This document shows positions 23,208-34,527 of a stretch of DNA of 64,000 nt, piece by piece (within the stretch, counting starts at the first letter, position 1; the number at the start of each line of letters is the position of its first letter). This DNA is from Paralithodes platypus (lineage: Eukaryota; Arthropoda; Malacostraca; Decapoda; Lithodidae). The stretch lies in assembly GCA_032716605.1 (NCBI GenBank), contig CM064519.1:28267336-28331335 (forward strand). Reading direction: 5' to 3'. The notes beneath the pieces are model-generated. The model made no database searches, had not been told where the DNA came from, and saw only the letters and a program-made list of their open reading frames with translations. Position numbers and translations under genes: made by a program.

Positions 23208-23596
23208 TTAAATTCTACCGCTTATTCTTTTTTTCTCTTTCTCTCCCTCTCTTTGGCTTGTATCCATTCGGCCCCAATCAGCCTACTGTTTTAAGACGTT
23301 TTCCCCCATCCAGGTGTCAATATTTTCCTGGCGAGCGGTAGCGAGCTAGCATATATATATATATATTTGTTTTGACAGCAAGCTAAATTTGTACATTTTT
23401 CGATAGAAAAATTTCTCCGGCGAAGCCGGATCTCTCCATACAATGCTGGCTCGCTATCGCTCGCCAGGAAGAAATCGACACCTGGATGGAGATAAACGTC
23501 TTAAAACAGTTGGCTGAATGGGGCCGAATGGATACAAGCAAGGGAAAGAGAAAAAAGGAGAGAAAGATAAAACAAAAAGCCGGTGACCCCCCTTAA
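23208..23596. mobile_element. Family A foldback MITE
   Basis: The right end GCCGGTGACCCCCCTTAA (TTAA 23593-23596) is intact. The left end has lost the GGGGTGACC block and begins at a TTAA at 23208. Internal arms and the hairpin pair (tttttcgatagaaaaa, cggcgaagccg) are present. Confidence 0.7.
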
Positions 23597-23649
23597 GATT
23601 ACTATTATCTTCCGTCAGCCAGAATAATGTTATAATCGTGCTGATAAGA

Positions 23650-23880
23650 TGTAGCCTAATTCTGGTATCACACGAGCACTTTCTCCCTCAACATTTATCC
23701 TTAACACTGGTCTGGCAGCTTATGAGGTCAACATTTATAATATTTCTGCTACCTAAATGTATCTATCATCAGCCTAGTTCCCGATACCAGTGCACAATTC
23801 TCGTGAAATGTTGCCAGAAAAATGTTGATGATCGAATGTTGACTATACAATCTCTCATGTGATACCGGCTAAATTCAGCC
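23650..23880. mobile_element. Family D inverted-repeat element
   Basis: Tctggtatcacacgagcact at the left mirrors tctcatgtgataccggct at the right. It shares ggtctggcagctt and a cccgataccagtgcacaa block with a second copy at 35365-35585. It is about 220 bp long with no ORF of note. Confidence 0.55.
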
Positions 23881-23935
23881 TCACATTTAGCCTAGCCGTG
23901 AAGAATAGAGGAAGACAAAACAAAACAGGTGCAAT

Positions 23936-24309
23936 TTAAGGGGGGATGGGCCGGTTTTCTGGACCACTTTCTCCCTAATTTTTAGCCCCTTTAGTTTTCA
24001 GGTGTTAAGATGATTGCCCCATTAGTTAGTCGATTTTAAGACCTTTCGCCACATTTCTTCGTTAATATTTACACCTTTCGTGCTATTTAGGTGTCGATTT
24101 TTTCACTGGCGAACGATAGTGAGCCTGTAGTGTTGGAAGAACCGGCCTTCGGCCGGGAAATTTTTCTACCGAATAATATACAAATTAATCTAGAAGGGGG
24201 ATCTAAATATTTTTTTATTTTTTATTTTTTTGTGGAGGTCTAGGGAGGAAACTAGAAAAATAATGAATACATGCAAAAGTCGCCCAAAAAGTGAATCATC
24301 TCCCCTTAA
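23936..24309 (+). mobile_element. Family B MITE, full length, TTAA-flanked
   Basis: The ends TTAAGGGGGGATGGGCC and GGGAGATGATTC (read inward from TTAA 24306-24309) are inverted repeats. The inside has the gtgtcgattttttc, cgaacgatagtgagcc and ccggccttcggccggg motifs and a hairpin region tttttctaccgaataa. Confidence 0.75.
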
Positions 24310-24905
24310 CGTATATCCAATTTCGCCTGAATCAGAGAAAAACAATCCAGTGGTTACATTTCCCAAGACCATAAAAAGAGCGCGGGAGGCAGAAGTTTTC
24401 TCTAACTCTCATCCAATACTAATCAGTTCCTCCCGGGGTTTGCAGAGAACCTTCGTACAAAGACTCGAATAAATTTGGGCTACAGTGGAGATCTTGTGAT
24501 AAGGGAGATCGGACATTTCTACCATGTGTTTACGTCATTTTGGAGTTGTCATTTTCAAACAACTTGTATTTTAGTTCCAAAGACCTAATAATAATAATAA
24601 TCTTCTGGTTACTTATATAGCGCCCGTATCTCCTCCTTCGAGGATTCACAAGCCTTTGTATTTTGTACCAGTACTGCCTAATGTTTTGAAATATTATGAG
24701 TCTGGACATATTTCAATGTAAATAGAGGTTAATGACATTAGTGGCACCAATAAGTCGAACATTGACAAATATCGGTTACTACAGGATCTCTCTAGGATAC
24801 CTCTCAGGCCCATCACATTAAGAAACATTATCAACCCTTTCAAACAGATGACGCTATTGTTGTTGTTGTTGTTTTTTGGCCACTTCCAGAGCATTATATT
24901 TTATC

Positions 24906-25273
24906 TTAACCCTATCTGGTGCGAGGCAGGTCTTTTTGGGTCCTCCCTGTTTCACTCCATTAGTATGGAGATTTTTAGACATTTCACGCCATGTGATAAT
25001 AGGACGACTTACCTCTCTCTGGTGGCAATCTTTTCTGGGCTAGCGATAGCTAGCCTGCCATTTAGGAGAAATCGGCCTTTTCGAGACCATTTCTATATCG
25101 AAAAATTTACATATTTAGATTTAAAGGGGTACCCTCTAGGGTACCCTCTAGGGTATCTTTTAGTTTGAAGGGAGTCTGGGGAGAAGATTTTTTTTTTTTT
25201 TTTTTTTTTTAGTCTAGGGGACATACATCGCTCGAAAATTACAAAAGCAATAAAGATCCTCAATATCCATTAA
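24906..25273 (+). mobile_element. Family E MITE
   Basis: It begins TTAACCCTATCTGGTG (24906) and ends caatatccaTTAA (25273). It has a ctagcgatagctagcctg motif, a catttctatatcgaaaaatt hairpin region and a family B-like order of blocks, but a CCCTAT terminus. A sister copy is at 55967-56315. A tandem ctagggtaccct pair lies at 25130-25155 and a poly-T run at 25187-25210. Confidence 0.6.
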
Positions 25274-25420
25274 ACAAAATTGATAACCTCGCAAACGTTG
25301 GAACAGAGTTGTGGGATTAATACTGTCATTGAGGTTGACAGTAACCCTTTGATATCTACAGTATAAGCCTTTCGTGAACGGAGTACAATCCTCTGGCAGG
25401 ACACTGTTACACATATTCCG

Positions 25421-25788
25421 TTAAGGGGACCGACCTGTTTTTTTCTCTCTGGGTTTTAACCATTCGGACCCATTCAGCCTACTGTTTTAAGACGTCTCTC
25501 CCCATTCAGGTAAAGATTTTTTTCTGGCGAGTGACAGTGAGCCATCATTGTACTTTATGGAGAAATCTGGCTCGGAGACATTTTTCTCCCGAAAAATGTA
25601 CAAATTAAGTCAGCTGTCTAAAACATAATACAAAATATGCTGGCTCGCTGTCGCTCGCCAGATGTAAATCGACACCTGGATGAGGATAAACGTCTTGAAA
25701 CAGTAGGCTGAATGGGGCTGAATGGATACAACCCATAGAGAGAGGGATAGGGAGAGAGATAAAAAAATAACGAGGTGGGGCCCCTTAA
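25421..25788. mobile_element. Family A foldback MITE, full length
   Basis: It runs from TTAA 25421-25424 (TTAAGGGGACCGACCTG) to TTAA 25785-25788 (read inward TTAAGGGGCCCCACCTCG). The arms with gcgagtgacagtgagcc and ctggctcgctgtcgctcg are inverted. Confidence 0.75.
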
Positions 25789-26832
25789 GAAACAGTAATG
25801 TTGAATACTGTTTTCGAACGTCATAATTTATTGTTAATTTTACGGATAATTTGTACAATATAGTATCAATAAAGTGAAATATATATAAGGTTTTGATGAA
25901 CATATTACAAACATGTATCGTCCCCATGTTGTTATGTGTGGTGTATACTGTATACTGTACTGTGAATTTCATCGAATATGAATACAAACTATTTGCAGTC
26001 TAATTTCTGTGTGGTGGAAGGAAAGGTCATCTTCATTTTGGTTCTGGGTCGGGTCTTCTATGCAACCATAGTGGTGCAACTTGTTACGTACGGCCACAGC
26101 CATTTCAGTCAACTTTTATCGACACAACATGACCATATTTTTCGCTGTTTCTTCTACCCTGCTGCAGGTTATGTCTATTTCTCGTGTTTCAGTTTTAATT
26201 ATTTTGTTCCAGTGACAAGCATAATTTTCCCAGCGTCTTTTCCAAAATATCTAAATAATTTGTAGTGTCCTTTTTAATACTCCTTAGTATATTAATTAAA
26301 TTGTTCAGTGCTCTGTCGTATTTATCTATGTAAACGTCGTAAATTTTACAAAGTATTTTTTTTTCCTGGGTACACACTGTTCAAGAAAATAGCCTTTTCA
26401 ATTTGATAACCAATTTTGTCATATATATATTTGTATCAACTGCGTGTTATTTTGTGCTCGATTTCTCAATTCCCAAGGGATTCAAGAATTAATTACATAT
26501 GCTAAGAGTCTATAGTTTTATGTCTTAGTGCCAGAAACTGACCATTTTAAACTTCATATAATCTGTCCGTCATCTCAATCCCCCCACTCTCTTGCCTTAT
26601 ATAGTTACCCTTTCCTTGGCCCTACCTCCTTTTTATCTACCTGCTCGCTTCACTTCTTTACTTAAATATCACATGTTCAGCCTCCTACTAACTCTCTCCT
26701 AAGCCTCCTTCACTTGTGAGTTCCTACTCACACCTGTTCTTACTCAAATTCACACTTGTTCTTACCCACACACTGTTTTTCCATTCACCCTCCTACTCAC
26801 ACACTCCATCTCACCCATTCTCGAACTCGCAA

Positions 26833-26836
<4 letters not shown>
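25789..26836. other. AT-rich non-coding, no supported feature
   Basis: Several ORFs of 60-127 codons occur here but they overlap, lack any family motif and end in the adjacent CT repeat. I see nothing I would call a gene. Confidence 0.45.

Positions 26837-26925
<89 letters not shown>
26837..26925. repeat. (CT)n microsatellite
   Basis: A pure CT run of about 89 bp inside a broader pyrimidine-rich stretch (about 26570-27010). Confidence 0.95.
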
Positions 26926-26929
<4 letters not shown>

Positions 26930-27479
26930 CCATATACCTTCTCCTTCCTCTTATGCATCTCAGCTCCCCACCCTCTCTCCTACTCTCTGTTCCCAGCTAC
27001 TCATCTCTATCTCTACAATGCTATATAAGTATACTGTATATTATAATCTATCTACATATTTCCTCTCCAGTGTTGTCCTATTCCTGCCAATATGGTTAAC
27101 ATATACAGTAATGTGTGCTGGTAGATGTGGTACTAATTTTTTTCCGAATGAGTCTTTCGTATGTAGATTCTACATTCAGTGCTTTAAAATGGAGAAGCAG
27201 AAGAAGGCAACACAACTAATCGATACACTGACCCGTAAGGTAAATGTCCGCGAAGAGTTTGTAACATTAACCCGTAGGGTAAATGTCCTTGGAGAGTTGT
27301 TGACTGCCAATACTGGCCATGAAATCATCCTTACAGATATCAGAGTACATGCTAGCGAAATCAGGATAGAACCTTCTGCTTCAAGGAATGTTATCATCCC
27401 TTCCTAGAGCAGCAATTATGTTGGTGCCACTCCCCTAATTGATAAAAAAAAAAAAAAAAAAAAAAAAATTGTTTTGTTT

Positions 27480-27900
27480 TTTGTATGAAGAAAACAAAAG
27501 GCAATGTTGCCTGTGACACGTGTCCCTTCCATGGTTGAAAGAGTGACGGGGAGCTAAATTTTAGGTATGTTAGTCAAAATGCCTGAACACGCGGAGCTTC
27601 GAGCAGCTTAAGTCATAAGATGAGGGAAAGACAGATTGAGAGAGAGAGTTCCAGAGTTTACTTGTTGAGTAAAAGAAAGACTGGAAAAATCGGTTTACTC
27701 TTTGATTAGAGAGTTGGACAGAATAGAGGTGAAAGTGTGTTGAAGGGCGGGTGCCACCCACTCTCCGTAAGGAAGGAGGTATACACTGAGAGAGTTCTAA
27801 AGAACACTGATCATTGTAATAGCAGTATAAGAATGAGAGAGATGCAACATTGCAGTATGTAGTGAGATATTGTAGGGAATTAGTAAGAGGAGGCAAGTTG
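27480..27900 (-). pseudogene. Non-LTR retrotransposon C-terminal fragment
   Basis: A minus-strand frame of about 100 codons reads LYCYYNDQCSLELSQCIPP, then YSVQLSNQRVNRFFQSFFYS, then KLWNSLSQSVFPSSYDL. It is the same family as 14608-14890 and the best preserved of the four copies. The tail aaaggcaatgttgcctgtg lies near 27500, behind a poly-A run at 27445-27468. Confidence 0.7.
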
Positions 27901-27904
27901 ATAA

Positions 27905-28690
27905 GACGAAAACAAATTGTGTGGTGGGCGCGAACTCAATTTAGTGTTTGCGTCTGCCGCTGCTGGGTACACCACAGGAAGAAGCTTTACACCTAGAATA
28001 AAGAGACTTCTACCGAGGAAAACTTCCGATGTTGAGAAATTTGTATGCATAGTATGCAAAGGTGAGCTTGTGATCAATGATCGGTTCGAGAGTGGTAACT
28101 TTGGCAATGAGGTACTGGAGATGGTGGACAACTTTGTCTACTTGGGAGACGCCATCTCCGCTGGTGGTGGGGCCAAGGCCACCACTATCGCCAGAATTAG
28201 ATGCGGTTGGAAAAACTTCAAAGAACTGTTACCACTACTTACTATGTGAAGACTCCCTCTCCCCTTGAAGGGAAAGGTTTATGCTTCATGTGTTGGAAGC
28301 GCAATAACATATGCTTCAGAGAGATGGCCTATCAAAGCGAATTATATCAACAGAGTGGAACATATCAAGAAGATAATGGTGAGATGGATGTGTGGGGCCA
28401 AACTGCAAGATGTGATATCTAGTGAAGAGCTGAGGAGACAGTTAGTTATCAAGAGTATCAGTGATGAGATGTGTACTAGTAGGCTAAGATGGTTTGGACA
28501 TTTGGAGAGAATGGATTAACTAAGTTGGGTGAAAAGATGCAGGTCTGTGAACATGGGGGGAGCTGCACCAAGAGACAGACCAGAAAGACGTGGAATCAGA
28601 CCTTATGGTTTGCCTGGAGTGTGGCGCCACCATTAGGATGCGAGACCGGCACCGCAGTCTGTGTGGAGCACTCGGTATTTTAGTTTATGT
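27905..28690 (+). pseudogene. Reverse-transcriptase C-terminal region, one nonsense codon
   Basis: One frame runs from about 27917 to 28519, broken once by TGA near 28249. It contains the CxxC pair FVCIVCKGE, MVDNFVYLGDAISAGGGAKA, ARIRCGWKNFKELLPLL, KGKVYASCVGSAITYASERW and SRLRWFGHLERMD. This is the conserved region after the palm domain of a non-LTR reverse transcriptase (FxYLGDxxSxGGG, then LxWFGHxxR). The catalytic domain is absent, so the copy is 5'-truncated. The nonsense change is consistent with CGA to TGA decay. Confidence 0.75.
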
Positions 28691-28798
28691 ATGTATCCCC
28701 TTTTTAGCATAGCTTTTTATAATGTAGTTTTCACTGAGTTGGATGGTTGGCTAGACCTTGGCTATTTGAAATATGTATGTAATACCGTATTTTGTTGC

Positions 28799-28875
28799 TT
28801 AAACCCTTGAGGATTATAACACGTTTTGACAATATATACTGGCTATCATTAGGCGATTATAATCAGCTTTGAATG
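28799..28875. mobile_element. Family C MITE fragment
   Basis: Aaacccttgaggattataac and ctatcattaggcgattataa match the left half of family C. The right half is missing. Confidence 0.5.
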
Positions 28876-29011
28876 GCCCTAGTGCAACCAAATATTTGGA
28901 ACAGAGTATACCAGTATACCATTATAAGGATAGATTATTACGGACACTTTATATACCCTTTTCATAACCATAATGTTTTAGAGTGTACTTTCCCTGATTG
29001 AGTTAAGTTGG

Positions 29012-29343
29012 TTAAGGGGAAGTTTTTAATTTGCTCCCTAGACATCCATCAAGCTCAATCAAATACCCCCAAGACCCCACTTAGACATATAGTTGTACAT
29101 GTTTCGGAAGAAAAATGTCCCAGCCGAAGGCCGGTTCCTCCTAAATTACTGTCTTGCTACCGTTCGCCATGAAAAAATTGATACCTAAATGGCACTAAAT
29201 GTCTTCTAATTGACAGAAATTAGGAGAAAGGTCTTAAAATCGTCAAACTAATTGGGCGAACGTCTTACAAACTAAAAAATAATGAAGCTAAACATGAAGA
29301 AGTGGTTCCAGAAGAAAACACCTGAAATTAAAATCTCCCCTCA
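29012..29343 (-). mobile_element. Family B MITE, reverse orientation
   Basis: It starts TTAAGGGGAAG at 29012 and carries the reverse-complement order of family B blocks: the tagacatccatcaagctc block, tttcggaagaaaaatg, ccgaaggccgg and cgttcgcca. The far end at about 29343 is decayed. Confidence 0.65.
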
Positions 29344-29438
29344 AGTAGTTAAGAGTAGATTAAGGGTAGGTCAATTTAGGGCACTTTACATACTCTTTTC
29401 CTACCCATAATTACCTTCGTGTTCTTCCCTGAATTAGT

Positions 29439-29645
29439 TAACCTCTTAAGGATTATTAAGGTGTTGACAGTGTATTATGGCTATTAGCAGGCGATTTATT
29501 CAGATTAGAAGGGTATATGGAAGTCAGAGGGGATACTTAAATAGTCTCTACCCTATTAATTCCTACAGATCCTTCCTAAGGTGTATAAAGTCTAATGATA
29601 GCCAGAATATACTGTCAAAGCGCGTCATGATCCTCAACGGGTAAA
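29439..29645. mobile_element. Family C MITE, diverged
   Basis: Ttaacctcttaaggattatt at the left, tccttcctaaggtgtataaa in the right arm and gatcctcaacgggtaaag at the right end match family C, but the terminal TTAA is lost on the right. Confidence 0.6.
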
Positions 29646-29707
29646 GATGATTAAATTGTTAAGAGTACAGACGAAAATCCTGTAAAATGCTGATTATCGG
29701 CAAAATG

Positions 29708-30078
29708 TTAAAGGGGGGGGGGATTATATTTTGTATTATATTTAATTTTGATTACATAATGTATATACATTTTTAGTTTGCTCACTATAAACCTCTATCA
29801 AGCTCCCCCTCGACCCCCCTCCTAGATAAATTTGTAAAAAAATTGGTTAAAAATTACCTGGCTAATGGCCTGTTCCTACTAAATTACAGACTCGCTAACG
29901 CTCGGCAGGAAATTTGTTTACATCTATTTTGCTCGAAAGGTCTTAATATTGATAAATAAATGGGGCGAAAGGTTTTAAAATCGCCAGCCTAATAGGGTGG
30001 ACATCTTACGATGTCATAACTAATGGGGCTAAACATGAGGGAGAAGGGAATGCAGAATTTCCAATTACCTACCCTTAA
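29708..30078 (-). mobile_element. Family B MITE, reverse orientation, diverged
   Basis: It lies between TTAA 29708-29711 and TTAA 30075-30078. It carries a ccccattagt complement, cgctaacgctcg and a taaacctctatcaagctcc block. The hairpin pair is decayed. Confidence 0.6.
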
Positions 30079-30239
30079 TAACAAAGATGGATAATATTCA
30101 AGACCTCTTTCGCAGCCCTATTAGAAATAATTTATTAGGGAAAATAGGGACCAATAGACTCGCCATATTTTTCTCATTATAGTCCGCATGGAGGAATTTC
30201 GTTATCGACACTTGAAAAAACCCGATTACACCGAAAAAT

Positions 30240-31258
30240 TAGGGTGAATCTAGATGTGAGGCTGGATGGGGAAATATTGGAACAAGTAGAGTGTTTTAAA
30301 TATCTAGGAGGAACAATAAGCAGGAGTGGAGGTATGGAAGTGGAGGTAAAACAGAGAGTGTGTGAAGGAAGGAAGGTTTTCGGAGCAATGGGAAGTATGT
30401 GGAAGACGAGAAATCTCGGAGTGAAAGTAAAAAGTGCACTGTATCAAGGAATTGTTGTGCCAACAGTGATGTATGGGGCTGAGACATGGGCTCTGAAGAA
30501 AAAGGAGAAAAGAGGGCTGGATGTGATGGAGATGAGCTGCTTGAGGAGTATGTGTGGAGTTACTCGTAGAGACAGATTGAGAAATGAAGAGATACGTAGG
30601 AGAGTGGGGCAGCAGGAACATTTGTCAGCCAGAGTGGACAGAAGGGTGCTGAGCTGGTATGGTCATGTTGAACGAATGGGAGATGAAAGGCTTACAAAGA
30701 GAATATGTGAGTCAGGTACAAGGGGAGATAGAAGGGCAGGAAGACCCCCATTGAGATGGAGAGACTGTGTAAGAAAGGCTTTGGATGATAGAGGAATGAC
30801 TATAGATCAGGCAGGGGAAGTGGTGGTGGACAGGAGTGAATGGAGAATGTTTGTGAATAGTTGAGTGAACACGTGGTTATTTGGAGTAAGGGGTCGGGCG
30901 CAAGTTGGACTAGATAATAGTCCATCAGGCGCCTGGCCCGGGGAGACGATTAATATGAAGGGTGTGCCTGGAAGTGTGGTGGGAGGGCTTGTCGCTTTGG
31001 CTCCGCTGCATGTCTGCCTGCCGAGATCGGAACCTCTCCTGGTGGTCAGGGGCCGGGGGAGTGCTGGAGCGACCTTGGTAACCCTGGTCTCTGGGTCTTC
31101 TCCTGGGTGACCTGGATGTGTGAGAGTTTGTGTTTTTTATCTGTGTTTATTTTTTGTTTTATGTTGATTTTGTGTTTTCCCTGTTCTTGCTCTGTCTTGA
31201 GTCGGCTACCCCCAAAATGGGGATTGGGCCTGAGCATATAGATAGATAGATAGATAGA
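30240..31258 (+). pseudogene. RTE-like retrotransposon 3' end: C-terminal ORF, 3' UTR and (GATA)n tail
   Basis: An open frame ending at 30864 encodes about 206 residues: LEQVECFKYLGGTISRSGG, VVPTVMYGAETWALKK, MSCLRSMCGVTRRDRLRNE, RVLSWYGHVERMGDERLTKR and GRPPLRWRDCVRKALDDRG. These are the blocks that follow the reverse-transcriptase domain in RTE-like elements. The endonuclease and catalytic domains are missing, so it is 5'-truncated. A GC-rich 3' UTR (about 30865-31235) ends in atagatagatagatagat, a microsatellite-type tail like that of the element at 36198-39175. The open frame is probably just recent insertion, not function. Confidence 0.75.
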
Positions 31259-31434
31259 CACCGAAAAATAACACGAAAATAATGTCCCGAACATAAACAA
31301 AGCATTGCACCCAATGAATCCTTCGACCTGGGTCCTCTTCTTCTTGTTTTGAAAGATGCGGTGAGTGCGATTCACCCAATAAATGGCGTGAACGTTACTC
31401 ACAAAAACGATATTATATTATATTATATTAGGGT

Positions 31435-31690
31435 TAGTGTAATGCCCTCGAAAATGTCCCGCACCCACAATAATACTAACCCGAGTTGACGTCAGGTATA
31501 GCGTAAAATAGTCGTAGATGGTAAGTCCAATAAACTCATCACGTGATAACACCACGAGACTATCACCTGGTTCTTAAAAATCGGACTAAGGTTGCTATAC
31601 TTTTAGTACGTCCGTGGTAGTACAGTGGGTTAGCGCGCGGGCCTGGTGGTGATGGTTGGGTCACTAACCAGGGTTCGAACCCCACCCAAG
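31435..31690 (+). mobile_element. tRNA-headed repeat unit, forward copy
   Basis: It opens gtaatgccctcgaaaatgtc and includes cacgtgataacaccacgaga. It ends in a tRNA-like segment with box A (gtgggttagcgcgcgggcc) and box B (agggttcgaaccccac). The same unit occurs reversed at 31834-32575 (interrupted) and 32578-32833. Confidence 0.75.
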
Positions 31691-31833
31691 AATGAAATGC
31701 TGGGTGTGAAGGGAATTCATGGTCTCCTGAAATATCCCCAGGCTACCTTTAGGATCAACCATTCCTGGTACCTGGCGCGGGGTACGAACCTCTGAAGGGA
31801 ATTTAACCCCCCTAAAAACCCACAGGTTTTGAG

Positions 31834-32575
31834 ATGCCTTGGGTGGGGTTCGAACCCTGGTTAGTGACCCAACCATCACCACCAGGCCCGCACGCTAACC
31901 CACTGTACTACCACGGACGTACTAAAAGTATAGCAACCTTAGTCCGATTTTTAACCCTTAAAAAGCGGCTCACCACTTAAGTCGAGTTAAATAAAGCTGG
32001 ACTATGTGGCGGCGCTCGACATAGGTCGAGTGGCAATTTCAGCACGTAATGTGGCTGAGAGAGAGAGACAAGTGGTGGCAGGAGACTAGCGAGCGTATGA
32101 CTGCTCCAGACCACCGCGGCGAACCTACTGACACAAATCTCAGCTCCCTCCTCCCTCTCTCACTCGCTACATACTCAATTATGTACCGAAAGTACCGAAT
32201 TACCTGCTTTTTGCACTCGCGTTGCACGGTTATTGCAAGAAAACTATCCATCATACAAGGATCGTTATGGTGTCATTCGAAAGCTCTGTTTATGCCCTTT
32301 CAGGGATAGATACTTGTTTTACGTTCTGGGTCTTATTTAGGCATGAAATGATCACGTAAACAGCCCTATTTTGGCTAAAAACACCCCGCTGGGCGGTACA
32401 CATAAATAAACCGCATAGGCCGCTCGTAAGGTGTTAAGAACCAGGTGATAGTCTCGTGGTGTTATCACGTGATGAGTTTATTGGACTTACCATCTACGAC
32501 TATTTTACGCTATACCTGACGTCAACTCGGGTTAGTATTATTGTGGGTGCGGGACATTTTCGAGGGCATTACATT
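31834..32575 (-). mobile_element. tRNA-headed repeat unit, reversed copy split by an insertion
   Basis: The unit's left part (31834-31954) and right part (32434-32575) are contiguous in the intact copy at 32578-32833. Here they are separated by a 479-bp element flanked by TTAA. Confidence 0.8.
31955..32433. mobile_element. piggyBac-type MITE inserted at TTAA
   Basis: It is bounded by TTAA at 31951-31954 and 32434-32437. The termini CCCTTAAAAAGCGGC and, read inward from the right, CACCTTACGAGCGGC form an imperfect terminal inverted repeat. The intact neighbouring unit reads ccgatttttaagaaccagg at the same place, so the pre-insertion site is known and exactly one TTAA was duplicated. Internally it shares a 'tacaaggat...ggtgtcatt.gaaagctct' block with the element at 42170-42717. 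No transposase ORF. The TTAA duplication and CCC-type end are features of piggyBac superfamily elements. Confidence 0.85.
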
Positions 32576-32577
32576 AT

Positions 32578-32833
32578 GCCTTGGGTGGGGTTCGAACCCT
32601 GGTTAGTGACCCAACCATCACCACCAGGCCCGCGGCGCTAACCCACTGTACTACCACGGACGTACTAAAAGTATAGCAACCTTAGTCCGATTTTTAAGAA
32701 CCAGGTGATAGTCTCGTGGTGTTATCACGTGATGAGTTTATTGGACTTACCATCTACGACTATTTTACGCTATACCTGACGTCAACTCGGGTTAGTATTA
32801 TTGTGGGTGCGGGACATTTTCGAGGGCATTACA
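32578..32833 (-). mobile_element. tRNA-headed repeat unit, reversed intact copy
   Basis: It is in tandem with the interrupted copy and nearly identical to it and to 31435-31690 in reverse complement. Box B reads ggggttcgaaccctgg complement at about 32586-32602. It is followed directly by the TTAGG run. Confidence 0.8.
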
Positions 32834-32834
32834 G

Positions 32835-32867
32835 TTAGGTTAGGTTAGGTTAGGTTAGGTTAGGTTA
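32835..32867 (+). repeat. (TTAGG)6 interstitial telomere-like repeat
   Basis: Six perfect TTAGG units followed by ttaatctaatctaatataat. TTAGG is the ancestral arthropod telomere unit. The run could instead be the simple-repeat tail of the adjacent retroposed unit. Confidence 0.85.
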
Positions 32868-33730
32868 ATCTAATCTAATATAATATTTGTACATTTTGGA
32901 AGTGTGCATGGCCACCCCACAATTTTCCTTACCTACTGTAAAAGCGTGATTCACCCAATAAATGGCGCCATTTGACGGAGTATCTTCAGATTAATTAATA
33001 ATGGGTAAGTTAATGCAAATCCTCCACTCAAACCATGAAAAACAACAATTAAACACAATATTCCTTGGAAAAAATATAAAAAACTTGGTAAATAAGGCGG
33101 CTCTAGCTGTCTTGAATGTTACCACAAAGATGTATATGCTATAACAAACCTATTAGGCATGTAAAGATCGATGGAAATACTGTCGGTCCAAAAGATTATA
33201 TATACCCTTAGCCTTCCCATTAACTCTATATTCCGCGCTCAACTCTTATTTATCATGCAGCCCCAGCACAGCCCTCTCCGGCTCCCAAAGCTAAAGTTAA
33301 ATTTTCGTAATTCCTTGCTGACCATACTTTCTAATTTAGTTAGCCCCAAGCAAAATATTTTCTTTAACCGACATACATAGAAAACGATTGTTAATTATGG
33401 TTAACTAAATTATATTAAATAAATATTCCTGGAACGTACAGTATTTGTAAATTTTGTATTAATATATTTAAGGCAATTGCAAGGATTAATTACATAATTT
33501 GAAGAACTAATTGTAATTGGGTAGTCCAACACCTGCTTTTGTGAATATAAACCCATTCAATGTTGTATTTTATATTTAGAACCTCCAGGACTGTTAAAAT
33601 TTCACCGGAAATTCATATTTTGGTAAAGGTGGAGTACTATACCTGCATGTATGTTTTTTTTTTAACATAGTCTTACACGAGACTATACCTTGGTTCTTCA
33701 AATAAGAACTATAGGGTTGCTTCCCTTAGA
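32868..33730. other. AT-rich non-coding, no supported feature
   Basis: No convincing ORF, RNA gene or recognised repeat. Confidence 0.45.
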
Positions 33731-33815
33731 TCCGCTCATGGCCGAGTGGTTACGGTGCCCAACTCTCCCGAATATACCTGGAGTGAGTGGGTTCGAATCC
33801 TGGTCAGGATACCTC
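33731..33815 (+). mobile_element. tRNA-like SINE head
   Basis: Gctcatggccgagtggttac (box A of a Ser/Leu-type tRNA) and gtgggttcgaatcctggt (box B) are spaced as in a class II-like tRNA. Acceptor pairing is only partial (atccgct against tcaggat), so a decayed SINE head is more likely than a gene. Confidence 0.5.
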
Positions 33816-34314
33816 TCTCCCAACCTGTACGACATTATCATTAGATATTGGGTGGGCTTCCCGGCTGAGAATCGTACATGGGCCAGAAAGTAGTAGTCAG
33901 TGTAACTAACTCACCATACAGTATATACAGTGCAAAATCTCTTGTATATAAAGCTACACTAATTATTTGTATTTATCATTGGTGGATTACATTTTTCATT
34001 CAACATGAGTTATACGTCTTAATCAAACTGGCTTCTCGTTGTGTTTCATACCAGGATTGTCTCTAAAATTAATCATGAGGCAAATAGAAATATTATATTA
34101 TTCAATAAAGCATATATTGCATAATGTATGGACTAAGGAAAAACATTAATTTCGGCAGATGTATAAATACCAGTTTACTTTGATTTCTAAATCCTAACAC
34201 AGACATTTATTTTAGTTTGCATACTTAATTGTCTATACAAGTTATACACCTTATCATGAGAACCAGGAGAATGATCAATCTATTAATCGCAAGAAAGTTA
34301 AGGCCTTGCTTGGA

Positions 34315-34527
34315 TTAATCCCTTCAGTATACGATGACCATTTTTATTATTAAATGTTGGCTATCGTTAGACGATTGTATGCAGTTTGGCAAGGTCCTCT
34401 GGGTGACAAAGGGCTAAATTTGTGTGTTTTATACCGCTATGATTTGTAAACGTTCATATAAGCCGAATAAAATCGTCTAAATCTAGCCAGAATGATTTTT
34501 TAGCATATCATGGTTTTGAAGGGGTTA
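34315..34527. mobile_element. Family C MITE
   Basis: Ttaatcccttcagtatacga at the left and tttgaaggggttaag at the right are inverted ends. Gttagacgattgtatgcag and ataaaatcgtctaaatctag form the inner arms. Confidence 0.7.

Noticed and set aside
25978..26265. 95-codon plus-strand ORF
   Set aside because: Length is within chance for AT-rich DNA, Phe/Tyr-rich composition, and no homologous motif or splice context.
33731..33815. Functional tRNA gene
   Set aside because: Box A and B are good but the acceptor and T stems mispair; the same holds for 16331, 19325, 31620, 48370, 50120 and 59265, so all are called SINE heads.
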